Source of the DNA: Chromatocurvus sp046260765
GTDB taxonomy: Bacteria; Pseudomonadota; Gammaproteobacteria; Pseudomonadales; Halieaceae
DNA length: 64,000 nucleotides
Direction of reading: 5' to 3'
Assembly (NCBI GenBank): GCA_046260765.1
Contig: JBHEOO010000001.1
Coordinates: 77,443-141,442, forward strand
The translations under genes and the position numbers were made by a program. A model generated the notes under the pieces. That model did no database searches and was not told the origin of the DNA. It worked only from the letters and a program-made list of their open reading frames with translations. Within the stretch, counting starts at the first letter, position 1, and every line of letters begins with the position of its first letter. Below, piece by piece: positions 19,685 through 27,327 of this stretch.

Positions 19685-20869
19685 TCAGCGATTGCGCCCC
19701 AGACGCTCATGGGCATCAACCCACTCGTTCTGGCGCGTTTCCTTGTCGACCCGCGTCGCGGCGCCAAGGGACAGCTCCCCGGCTACCACAAGGCCTGCGG
19801 CGATTTCTGCCAGCTTGTAAGCCTTGCCCTTGCCGTGACAATCCATGATTTCCAGGCACTCTCGCTGCGTTGGCAGATTAGTGCCACCGCCGTAGGTCGC
19901 AAGTATCAGCGCTGGCAGTGTTATGGAAAAGAAGTAGTCGCCCTCGCGGGTAACGCGGTTATAGACCGTGCATTGGTTCGACTCGCCGATATTGGCGATA
20001 TCCTGCCCCGTGGCCAGGTAGAGCGCTGCCAGACCGTTCGCGGGGTGCGCTGCATTGTTGGACGAGTGGCTGAGGAACGACGCCAGCGTGGTGATGCCCT
20101 GGCCATAGTGCATGGCCTCTGGCGTAATTCTCAGGTTGCGCTCAAGCACATCTCTGGGGATGGTGATCTCCGCGGTAACGCGTCGGCCACGACCTTTAAG
20201 GGAGTTAACCGCTGACGTGCGTTTCTCCGTGTCAAAGTTACCGGAAAGCAGGTAATTCTTCAGCGCAGGGTAGTTTTCCCGGATCCACTCGCAGGCGACA
20301 AATGTGGCGCGACTGGTCATATTCTGGCCTGCCGCATCGCCGGTGGTGTAGTCAAAACGCGTGTAGATAAAATTGTGGGCGTTGTAGTGTTCGATCTCGA
20401 TCAGCTTGCCAACCGAGGTTGTGGTCTCTGCGACTGCTTTTATCCTCTGGAAATTCTCCACCAGCCAAAGCTCGAAGTCTCTCGCATCACGGGCATTGCG
20501 AAAGACAAAGCAGGGCGCGCGCTGCATGGCCTCGCCAGCGACTGTGGTCATCACGCCGCCGCTCTCGCGAATGACTTTCATGCCGCGGTTATAGCTGGCC
20601 AGCATTGTGCCCTCAACGGTCGCCATCGGCACGTAGAACTCGCCCCTGGCATGTTCACCATCAATCAGCAGGGGCCCTGCCAGACCAATCGGAACCTGTG
20701 CCACACCGAACATGTTCTCTATGTTGCCGGCCATAGCATGAGCTTCAAAGGAAAACTGTCGGGTGTGCTTGAGTCTGGCGGGCGTATTTTCTTCGATAAA
20801 GGCCTGGCGCTCCGCAATAATTTCGGGGCTGTAGTCGTTATCGGATGATCTCGGGATGCGTTTGCTCAC
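19685..20869 (-). CDS. Hydroxymethylglutaryl-CoA reductase, class I-like
   Basis: A 394-residue enzyme interconverting HMG-CoA and mevalonate with NAD(P)H. Catalytic residues are present: Glu86 (PMATVEGTML), Lys216 (DTEKRTSAVN), Asp290 (ATGQDIANIGESNQC), and a candidate C-terminal His387 near the end. The ENMFGVAQVPIGLAGP segment is the HMG-CoA-binding signature. The GTG start at 20869 is supported by GGAGAGG. No other mevalonate-pathway gene lies in the window, and most gammaproteobacteria use the MEP route, so the role (isoprenoids versus HMG-CoA breakdown) is open. Confidence 0.87.
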   Translation of the reverse strand: MSKRIPRSSDNDYSPEIIAERQAFIEENTPARLKHTRQFSFEAHAMAGNIENMFGVAQVPIGLAGPLLIDGEHARGEFYVPMATVEGTMLASYNRGMKVIRESGGVMTTVAGEAMQRAPCFVFRNARDARDFELWLVENFQRIKAVAETTTSVGKLIEIEHYNAHNFIYTRFDYTTGDAAGQNMTSRATFVACEWIRENYPALKNYLLSGNFDTEKRTSAVNSLKGRGRRVTAEITIPRDVLERNLRITPEAMHYGQGITTLASFLSHSSNNAAHPANGLAALYLATGQDIANIGESNQCTVYNRVTREGDYFFSITLPALILATYGGGTNLPTQRECLEIMDCHGKGKAYKLAEIAAGLVVAGELSLGAATRVDKETRQNEWVDAHERLGRNR

Positions 20870-21032
20870 GAAGCCTCTCCGTTGTTAACAGGCAAATACG
20901 TTACGCAAGGGCCGCATAACCGTCAATGTTGGTCGACAACAGGTTCAGTAAGCACTGGCCGCTTCGTTTCTGCCCTTGCGGCTGATGCATCACGGGTTCA
21001 GCGTTTCCGCACTGATGCGCGCTCGCTGGCGA

Positions 21033-21404
21033 TCAACCGAAATGGAAAAACGCGATCTTGTTGCCATCGGCATCGCGCACGTAGGCGCCGTAGAACACGT
21101 CGGGAATTCGCTGACCCGGTGCGCCATCATCACTGGCGCCGAGTTCGAGGGCCTTGTGGTAGAGCGCATCGACATTTTCCTTGGAACCGGCGGTGATCGC
21201 CAGCATGTTGCCGTTGCCCGGATGCGGCGCCTCATCATTGTAGGGTGTGCAGACCGCGAGCATCGGTTCGCTCATTCTCTTGCCGATGAAGGCGATGCGG
21301 TCCATTTCCATCAGGACTTTTGCGCCGAGGCTGGCGAGTAAACCGCTATAGAATGCCTTGGCCTTGTCCATTTCTGTAACGCCAACGGTGACGTATCCGA
21401 TCAT
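21033..21404 (-). CDS. VOC-superfamily (glyoxalase/bleomycin-resistance-like) protein
   Basis: A 123-residue single VOC module (beta-alpha-beta-beta-beta repeats) beginning MIGYVTVGVTEMDKAKAFYSGLL and ending in the usual 'VRDADGNKIAFFHFG' strand. Start ATG 21404 has a clear AGGAGAG ribosome site, so longer upstream starts are rejected. The metal-binding His and Glu positions are not obvious from sequence alone, so enzymatic function is uncertain; many such proteins bind small molecules. It lies 163 bp upstream of the HMG-CoA reductase gene on the same strand. Confidence 0.8.
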   Translation of the reverse strand: MIGYVTVGVTEMDKAKAFYSGLLASLGAKVLMEMDRIAFIGKRMSEPMLAVCTPYNDEAPHPGNGNMLAITAGSKENVDALYHKALELGASDDGAPGQRIPDVFYGAYVRDADGNKIAFFHFG

Positions 21405-21542
21405 CTGTGGTCTCTCCTGGTGTGCGGGTGACGTCCTGCCCCCCGAGCCGGCTTGTTGCGACGAGGGAAAGGAACCCCTGGAGTCTAGCGCAAACCGGGT
21501 TGCAGGTCTGTAGAGCCGTGGACACGGTCTCGCCTGTAGGGG

Positions 21543-22817
21543 ATGATCACTGTCATGGAATTTATCGCAACAGACAGCATGGGGCTCGCCGTCGCGCTGG
21601 TGATCGGGCTTTTGCTTGGCGCCGAACGTGGCTGGACTCACCGCGAAATCCGCGAAGGCCGGCGGATGGCCGGCCTGCGGACCTTCGGCGTCATCGGTCT
21701 CCTTGGTGGTGTTTGTGGGCTATTGTCCGCGCGCTTCGGTGGTGTCGTATTCGGGCTGGCGTTTCTCGCCCTGGCAGTGATGCTGCTCGCGGCGCATTTT
21801 CTGGAAAGTCTCGAGGACAGCGATCACGGCGTGACCAGTGTGGCAGCGGCATTGCTGGTGTTTGCGCTCGGGGGGCTCGCTGCTGCCGGTGAGCCGGGAC
21901 TTGCCGCGGCTGCTGCCGTGGTTGCGGCGCTTCTCCTCAGCTATAAGACCCTGCTGCATGACTGGCTGGATCGCCTGGAAAGGATTGAGCTGCGGGCGGT
22001 GCTCAAGTTATTGCTGATATCCGTGGTTGTGCTGCCGCTGCTGCCCGATCGGGGTTACGGCCCGTGGCAGGCACTCAATCCCTATGCGATCTGGTGGATG
22101 GTGGTGCTCATCGCGTCGATTTCCTCGGCCGGTTATTTTGCTGTGCAGATTGGAGGACCCCGACACGGTACGCTGTTCACGGGTATGTTTGGCGGGCTCG
22201 CTTCATCTACCGCAGTGACACTGCAGTTTGCGCGCGCGGCCCGACGGGAACCTGCCTCAGCGGATTTGCTGGCGACGGCGATTCTCCTCGCCTGTGGCAC
22301 CATGTTCCCACGCATGTTTCTGGTGGCGTCGGTACTGAATCCAGCGCTCTTGAAGCCGCTTCTGCTTCCCGCCCTGGCAATGTCAACGGTGGTCTATCTG
22401 CCGGCTTTCTGGTTCTGGCGAGCGACTCGTCGCGAAACAGTGACGATGGCATCGCCCCTGAAAAATCCCTTTGAACTGATACCTGCGCTGGGATTTGGCG
22501 CGCTGCTGGCCGCAGTCATGTTGCTGGGTGAGGCCTTACGGCACGCGTTCGGCGATGCTGGTCTGCTGGCTCTGGCAGCGGCATCAGGCATCACGGATGT
22601 CGATGCAATCAACCTGTCGCTGTCGCGCATGTCGCTGGGTGATGTCGCCGTGCCCGTTGCTGTTCTGGGCATAGTGATTGCCGCCGCAGCCAATACGCTT
22701 GCCAAGGCGGTAATGGCTGCCGGGATCGGCGGCAGGGCGATCGGGTTCCGCGTTGGAAGCGTGCTCGTTGCCAGCGCCCTCTCGGGGCTTGTTGTCGCAG
22801 TCGTCGATCTGGCTTGA
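21543..22817 (+). CDS. MgtC/SapB-DUF4010 family membrane protein
   Basis: A 424-residue protein with about a dozen hydrophobic segments. The N-terminal 130 residues match the MgtC/SapB pattern (GLLLGAERGWTHRE, then RMAGLRTFGVIGLLGGVCG), and the rest matches the DUF4010 membrane domain, with the conserved ASSTAVTLQFARAAR loop. It is an inner-membrane protein of unknown transport or regulatory role; MgtC links to magnesium and virulence do not automatically extend to this long form. An alternative ATG lies at 21555. The next permease gene starts 55 bp downstream. Confidence 0.85.
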   Translation: MITVMEFIATDSMGLAVALVIGLLLGAERGWTHREIREGRRMAGLRTFGVIGLLGGVCGLLSARFGGVVFGLAFLALAVMLLAAHFLESLEDSDHGVTSVAAALLVFALGGLAAAGEPGLAAAAAVVAALLLSYKTLLHDWLDRLERIELRAVLKLLLISVVVLPLLPDRGYGPWQALNPYAIWWMVVLIASISSAGYFAVQIGGPRHGTLFTGMFGGLASSTAVTLQFARAARREPASADLLATAILLACGTMFPRMFLVASVLNPALLKPLLLPALAMSTVVYLPAFWFWRATRRETVTMASPLKNPFELIPALGFGALLAAVMLLGEALRHAFGDAGLLALAAASGITDVDAINLSLSRMSLGDVAVPVAVLGIVIAAAANTLAKAVMAAGIGGRAIGFRVGSVLVASALSGLVVAVVDLA

Positions 22818-22872
22818 GTCGCGGGCCGGCGACCGCGTATCCTCTGCCTTCTCTCACCGGGTGGCCCGCAGC

Positions 22873-24609
22873 ATGCTGCAGCAGTTGTTGATCGCAGGGG
22901 TTTTTCTTTGCCTGTTCTACGGGCTTATTTTCAGCACCGTCTCGCCCGCCTGGCTGTTTACGCTGGCAATGAGTGTGTGCTACCTCGCCGGTCTTGTGAG
23001 CACGGAAGAACTGCTTGGCAAGGCATCCAACACCGGGCTGGTGACTTTGATTCTCCTGCTTCTGGTGTCGGTGGGTCTCGAGAAGCTGAGCTGGCTTGAG
23101 CGTCTTTCCGCCGGGCTGGTCAATGCCTGGTATCGACGCAGCCTGCTCAGACTTGGCATTACCACTGCGATTTTTTCGGCCTTTGTCAACAATACCGCAG
23201 TGGTTGCAACACTCGCCAACAGCGTGCGGACCAGTCGTTACCATTTACCCTCGAAACTGCTGATGCCCCTGTCGTTTGCGGCGATCCTCGGTGGCACCAT
23301 GACGCTGATCGGCACCTCGACCAACCTGATTGTGAGCAGTTTTCTCGAGGACGCGACGGGCTCGGGTCTGGCCTTCTTTGCGTTCCTGCCGGTCGGTGGT
23401 GCAGCCACGCTTGTCGGGCTGCTCGTGATCATCCTGTTTTCACGTTTGCTGCCTGAGAACCCCACCGAGGAGGTCAACGTCAATGAATACCTGGTGGAGG
23501 CGGAGGTCAGCGAGGACTCATCTCTTGTGGGGCGCAGTATCGCCGACAACGGACTGAGAGACCTGGACGCGCTGTTCCTTGTCGAGATTGTGCGGGACGA
23601 GCATCTTGTATCGCCTGTTGCACCCCAGGAGATTATCGAGGGAGGGGACAAGCTGATCTTCTCTGGAGACATCAGCCAGGTCAGTCTTCTGGAGCGGTTC
23701 CCCGGTCTCAAGCTGTTTGCGACTCAGGAGGGACTTCTGCGCGGCAACCTCACTGAGGTGATTATCCTGCCCGGTGCCACGGTCGAGGGCCGGACAATCA
23801 AGGAAAGTGGGTTTCGCTCCCTGTTCGATGCCGCCGTTGTCGGTATGCGCCGCGGCGGCAAGCGCTTGTCTGGCAAACTCGGGGGCATCACGCTGCAGGC
23901 GGGCGACAGCCTGATGCTGGCGGTTGGCGCAGACTTCGCGACGCGACGCAACGTCGACAAGAATTTTCTGGTGGTAGACCAGAGCGGCATTCGCAGCCGC
24001 AACAGTACCACTCACGATCTGGTGCTCAGCATTGGCCTTCTGCTGGTGGTGGCGCTGGGTGCCCTCGGCGTTGTGCCGCTGATCAAAGGCGTGGCCCTGC
24101 TTCTGGTCGCCATGTTGGCCCTTGGTATCGTGCGCAGTGGCGAACTGGCGCGACGCTTCCCCTTTGGTCTGTGGTTGATCATCGCTTCGGCGCTAACGCT
24201 CTCCCAGGCACTGTCCAATACCGGAGTGGTGACTGAGCTGGCAGCGTTGTTACACAGTGGGCTCGATGGGCGCGGACCCTATGTGGCGCTGATCGGCGTG
24301 TATCTGGGTACCATGCTCATGACCGAACTGATGACCAACAATGCCGCCGCCGCGCTGGTTTTTCCCATCGCCTACGGTCTGTCACAGTCCTACGGCGTCG
24401 ACCCGCTTCCCTTCGCGATGGCGGTGGCATTCGGCGCCAGCGCGAGTTTTCTGACGCCCTATGGGTACACAACGAACCTGATGGTGCAGAACCTTGGCGG
24501 GTATACGCTGCGTCATTACTTCCGCTACGGGCTGCCGATGTCGATTGCGTACAGCGTGACGGTGCTTTTTTTACTGCCGCGGGTTTTTCCGCTGCAGGCG
24601 ACTGCGTGA
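22873..24609 (+). CDS. SLC13/DASS-type permease with two TrkA-C domains
   Basis: A 578-residue inner-membrane transporter. Two blocks of TM helices flank a central cytosolic region (about 215-385) holding two RCK-C/TrkA-C domains, as in sulfate or di/tricarboxylate permeases of the SLC13 group. Re-entrant hairpin motifs are visible in both halves: GTSTNLIVSS and TPYGYTTNLMVQN. The TrkA-C modules probably sense a small ligand. ATG 22873 is chosen because the frame upstream overlaps the previous gene and lacks family resemblance. The substrate is an anion, but which one cannot be told. Confidence 0.87.
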   Translation: MLQQLLIAGVFLCLFYGLIFSTVSPAWLFTLAMSVCYLAGLVSTEELLGKASNTGLVTLILLLLVSVGLEKLSWLERLSAGLVNAWYRRSLLRLGITTAIFSAFVNNTAVVATLANSVRTSRYHLPSKLLMPLSFAAILGGTMTLIGTSTNLIVSSFLEDATGSGLAFFAFLPVGGAATLVGLLVIILFSRLLPENPTEEVNVNEYLVEAEVSEDSSLVGRSIADNGLRDLDALFLVEIVRDEHLVSPVAPQEIIEGGDKLIFSGDISQVSLLERFPGLKLFATQEGLLRGNLTEVIILPGATVEGRTIKESGFRSLFDAAVVGMRRGGKRLSGKLGGITLQAGDSLMLAVGADFATRRNVDKNFLVVDQSGIRSRNSTTHDLVLSIGLLLVVALGALGVVPLIKGVALLLVAMLALGIVRSGELARRFPFGLWLIIASALTLSQALSNTGVVTELAALLHSGLDGRGPYVALIGVYLGTMLMTELMTNNAAAALVFPIAYGLSQSYGVDPLPFAMAVAFGASASFLTPYGYTTNLMVQNLGGYTLRHYFRYGLPMSIAYSVTVLFLLPRVFPLQATA

Positions 24610-24630
24610 CGCAGCGGTCTGGCGTTGACG

Positions 24631-25293
24631 CTAGTCGGATTTCTGCATGCTGGCGATCCTTTTGAGGTAACCCAGGTGTTCACGCCGGATATCGGCATCG
24701 GATCCTGTGCCGCCCGGCGCGTTATCTTCGCCCAGCGTGTACAGCTCGTAGCTGGCACGCACGCGACCGCCGAGGCTGCGCTCATAGTGATAAGGGCGAC
24801 CCCAGGGGTCCAGCGGTATGTCTTGCAGGTAGTCTCCCTCGGGCGGTGTCAGTGCATTCAGGCCAGTGGCGTCCACGGGCAGATCTCCACGCGCGCCAAC
24901 GTATGCCTCGAGAGCGTCGTGAAGTGCGCTCGTGTCCCTGTATATCTGCTGCAGTGCGTCATTGTCGCTTGTCATCGGGCCTATTCCCAGGCGCTCATGC
25001 AGTGCCTTCACGGGCTCTCTGGTGCAGTAAATGGCAACGTCGTCTTTCCCTGGCCGATTGAAGACGCGGCCCTGGTGGTAGATGAAGGGTAGCGTGCGCT
25101 GGGTGTAACCCATGACGCTGCTTGCCGTGTATTCGCCGCAAACCACATCGCCGGGGTAGGTGCGGACCTTGTCGTAGGTGACGCCCCGCCGATCCGGGAG
25201 GGTGCTCAGCAGTGAATCCTGTGCCTGTTGCTGCAGATTGCTGCAGCCGCCGAGAAGAACGCTAACGAGTAGTGCTGTCGTCAGGGATCGCAT
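24631..25293 (-). CDS. Lipoprotein with a GspG-like C-terminal (T2SSG) domain
   Basis: A 220-residue protein starting at ATG 25293, with a signal sequence and lipobox LLGGC (Cys at about residue 17). The middle region (about 35-120) has three cysteines and no recognised fold. The last 75 residues match the globular C-terminal part of type II secretion major pseudopilins: IPLDPWGRPYHYE, then YELYTLGEDNAPGGTGSDADI, including the Asp-rich calcium-site-like loop. The N-terminal methylated helix of pseudopilins is absent, and it is anchored by lipid instead. It converges on the permease gene and is divergent from the barrel gene at 25437. Confidence is high for the lipoprotein, good for the domain; function is unknown. 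Confidence 0.78.
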   Translation of the reverse strand: MRSLTTALLVSVLLGGCSNLQQQAQDSLLSTLPDRRGVTYDKVRTYPGDVVCGEYTASSVMGYTQRTLPFIYHQGRVFNRPGKDDVAIYCTREPVKALHERLGIGPMTSDNDALQQIYRDTSALHDALEAYVGARGDLPVDATGLNALTPPEGDYLQDIPLDPWGRPYHYERSLGGRVRASYELYTLGEDNAPGGTGSDADIRREHLGYLKRIASMQKSD

Positions 25294-25436
25294 GGTTGTG
25301 TGTCCGCCGTTGCCCAGGGTGTGTTGTCCGTCGCACAGTATAGCGCACGCATTTGCCGTACCAGAGAGCGTTTCTGAGCTACCGCTTGCGAGTGTTTTTG
25401 CCGATGCTGCAGGTGTCACAGCAGAGGAGCCACCAC

Positions 25437-26345
25437 ATGCACGTCGAGCCAGGGCCTGAACTCAACGCCAGCCAGCCGATAGCCCTCGGGGTGAATCCAC
25501 TGTGTCCGGGCCGTGCGCTGCCGCTGCTGCTCACTCTCTGTCCGGCCTCGGTTCATGCACAGCTGCCACTGTCGATTGATGCCTTGCTGATGCCGGAGTC
25601 GACCTTCACCGCCTCCGTACAGACCCAGTGGCAGCAGATCCGACAACCGGTTCTGGCCCGTCGCGAAACGCCGTCGGGCGCCGCCCTTTTGTCGGTCGGG
25701 CACAGCAACGCAGGTCAGGGTGTTACCGCTATCGGTGCCCGCTATGGGGTGGCAGCACGCATGGAGGTCAATGGGCGGCTGACTCATCGACAGACGCGCT
25801 GGCGCAATCCCGGCACGTCGGCGCGGCAGGCTGACGGCTACGGTGCGGATGTCGGCGTTAGCTGGCTTGCGCTCCCGGAGCATGGCGCCCCGGCAGTCTT
25901 GCTGGATATGCGGGCAGATGTTGTGTCCAGTCGGGCGTTTCCCGGTGCGCAGCAGCAGTGGCTTGATGGATTCGAGTTTGGCGTTACCGCTTATCGCTCG
26001 ATAGATCCGGTTGTTCTTTCATTATCCGCACGCTATCGATACCAGGATCGCCAGGGCGATGCGGCGGTCAGCGCGGAGGGCGCGCACAACCTGATGCTTG
26101 CTCCGCAGGTGAACTTTGCCGTCAACGCCAATGTCACCCTGGTAGGTGGCCTATCCTTGCAATACCGCGACTTCGATACCGACCCGTCAGTTGGCGATGA
26201 GTCCAGCGTTGCTACCGCGCTGCGCCTCGGTCTCGGTTATGCCGCCGGGCGGAGCTCCACTTTTTTCCTGAATACCAATATTGCCACCTCAGGGTCAGGC
26301 GCCGGTGCGGGCTTTGATCTGGAGTGGCTGTACCGTTTTCAGTGA
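25437..26345 (+). CDS. Putative outer-membrane beta-barrel protein of the C39 locus
   Basis: A 302-residue secreted protein. ATG 25437 is supported by GAGGAG 8 nt upstream. A signal peptide with hydrophobic core ALPLLLTLCPASVHA is cleaved before QLPLS. The mature part is a series of alternating amphipathic strands separated by polar turns (GVTAIGARYGVAARMEVNGRL, then VVLSLSARYRYQDRQ) and ends in an aromatic strand, EWLYRFQ, as expected for an outer-membrane barrel of about 12 strands. It resembles small transporter-like barrels found near exported C39 peptidases. I cannot name a family with certainty. It is followed 98 bp later by the small secreted peptide gene on the same strand. Confidence 0.7.
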   Translation: MHVEPGPELNASQPIALGVNPLCPGRALPLLLTLCPASVHAQLPLSIDALLMPESTFTASVQTQWQQIRQPVLARRETPSGAALLSVGHSNAGQGVTAIGARYGVAARMEVNGRLTHRQTRWRNPGTSARQADGYGADVGVSWLALPEHGAPAVLLDMRADVVSSRAFPGAQQQWLDGFEFGVTAYRSIDPVVLSLSARYRYQDRQGDAAVSAEGAHNLMLAPQVNFAVNANVTLVGGLSLQYRDFDTDPSVGDESSVATALRLGLGYAAGRSSTFFLNTNIATSGSGAGAGFDLEWLYRFQ

Positions 26346-26443
26346 GTGGGATCGGCATTCTGCCCTGCACGATGCTAGCGGGATGCCAGTAAGCGCGACA
26401 TAGGTCGCATTCATATCGTTTGACAATGACAAGGAGCGTCATC

Positions 26444-26746
26444 ATGAAGATATTTTCAAGAGCTTTCCAGGTCGCTGCGCTTGCAGCAGTTGTGTCCACG
26501 CCAGCCTTTGCCGACCGAAACACGGAAGAGACGTTTGATCTCAACAGTGCTTTTGGCGGCGATGCGCCAGTCGTGGAGCGGCTTGACACACAGGCCATGG
26601 AAGAAACCCGCGGTCGCATGCCGCTGCTGGCGATTCCGCTGGCAATCGCCGGTGTGGACATCGGGCTGATGGGGCTGTTCTGGGGTATTTACGTCCCCAA
26701 CTATAGCTATGGCGGAAACTGCACAGGCTGCTACCAGATAAACTGA
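26444..26746 (+). CDS. Small secreted peptide with an 'AMEETRG' leader-like motif; putative substrate of the C39 locus
   Basis: A 100-residue protein with a strong ribosome site (AAGGAG, 9 nt before ATG 26444). Residues 1-23 are a classical Sec signal peptide ending AFA. The next 35 residues are acidic and end with LDTQAMEETRGRM, reminiscent of the amphipathic, Gly-terminated leaders cut by C39 peptidases. A 25-residue hydrophobic stretch (LLAIPLAIAGVDIGLMGLFW) and a Gly/Tyr tail with two cysteines (GGNCTGCYQIN) follow. I do not recognise a family. Its position between a barrel gene and a C39 peptidase gene makes it the likely cargo. A terminator-like hairpin follows. Confidence 0.7.
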   Translation: MKIFSRAFQVAALAAVVSTPAFADRNTEETFDLNSAFGGDAPVVERLDTQAMEETRGRMPLLAIPLAIAGVDIGLMGLFWGIYVPNYSYGGNCTGCYQIN

Positions 26747-26766
26747 AACGAGGGTAGTTGACCGGT

Positions 26767-26824
26767 AATGCCCGTTGCCTCTATGAGGTGTAGCTTCTAC
26801 GCTTGAGGTGACGGGCGTTTTACT
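26767..26824 (+). terminator. Probable intrinsic terminator after the small peptide gene
   Basis: The arms 26767-26781 and 26805-26819 pair over 15 bp including G-T pairs (AATGCCCGTTGCCTC with GAGGTGACGGGCGTT), followed by TTTTAC. The loop contains a small nested hairpin (GTAG-CTT-CTAC). It would uncouple the peptide gene from the downstream membrane protein and peptidase genes. Confidence 0.6.
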
Positions 26825-26853
26825 TGACGGAGGGGTCTGTCGCATTGGCATGA

Positions 26854-26882
26854 ACATTGACATTGACATTGACATTGACATT
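26854..26882 (+). repeat. Hexanucleotide tandem repeat made of exact -35 boxes (TTGACA x4)
   Basis: ACATTG repeats give four consecutive, exact TTGACA hexamers at 26857-26880. The array lies about 80 bp upstream of the ATG at 26959 and just after a terminator-like hairpin, where a promoter for the membrane protein/C39 peptidase genes would be expected. No good -10 box is seen at the ideal 17-bp distance. The repeat itself is certain; promoter activity is a guess. Confidence 0.75.
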
Positions 26883-26958
26883 TGGCGTTGCCATCCACAT
26901 CTGCATGAATGATGCGGGCGCATTTTTTCATCGGCATTCAGACTCGAGAGAATCGCAA

Positions 26959-27240
26959 ATGAAACATCCGGAGATGATAAAAAAAGAGTGGGAAGCAAAC
27001 TTCAATAAAGCAAGAGACCGTTACTGGTTCCGCTGGATGGGTCTGTACACGCTTGGCTTATTGGCTGTGATCGTTCTCATCTACGCGGTGCAAAGTAATT
27101 CCGTTGGCGCCATGGTGAGTATCGTGGCGAGCGTGTTCGTTGTGGGTGTGGCCATTACGGGTTGGTTGGCGCGGCAGCGTGCCCTGGACGACCTGGGCAG
27201 TTCACCCGGTGAGACCCGTACCGGCGCACCGGCGGACTGA
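26959..27240 (+). CDS. Small two-TM membrane protein of the C39 locus
   Basis: A 93-residue protein from ATG 26959, with GAGAG upstream. A charged N-terminal stretch of 25 residues is followed by two predicted membrane helices (about 28-45 and 49-70, the second rich in Val), then a short cytosolic-looking tail. Both termini are probably on the same side. No family is recognised. The gene ends 87 bp before the chosen start of the C39 peptidase, and an upstream GTG for that gene lies only 9 nt away, so translational coupling is possible. Confidence 0.65.
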   Translation: MKHPEMIKKEWEANFNKARDRYWFRWMGLYTLGLLAVIVLIYAVQSNSVGAMVSIVASVFVVGVAITGWLARQRALDDLGSSPGETRTGAPAD

Positions 27241-27327
27241 TCGCCCACGGTGAATTCGCTGTGCTCTATGCTGACGCTGCGCTCCACACGCCACCAGGCT
27301 GCCGACATTCTCAAAGCGGCGCCGCTA

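Noticed and set aside
24631..25293. True type II secretion pseudopilin
   Set aside because: There is no prepilin peptidase site or N-terminal pilin helix; the N-terminus is a lipoprotein signal.
26456..26998. Minus-strand frame with an MSMSMSMSM run
   Set aside because: The run is just the hexamer repeat read in reverse; the frame overlaps the small secreted peptide gene, which has a signal peptide and ribosome site.
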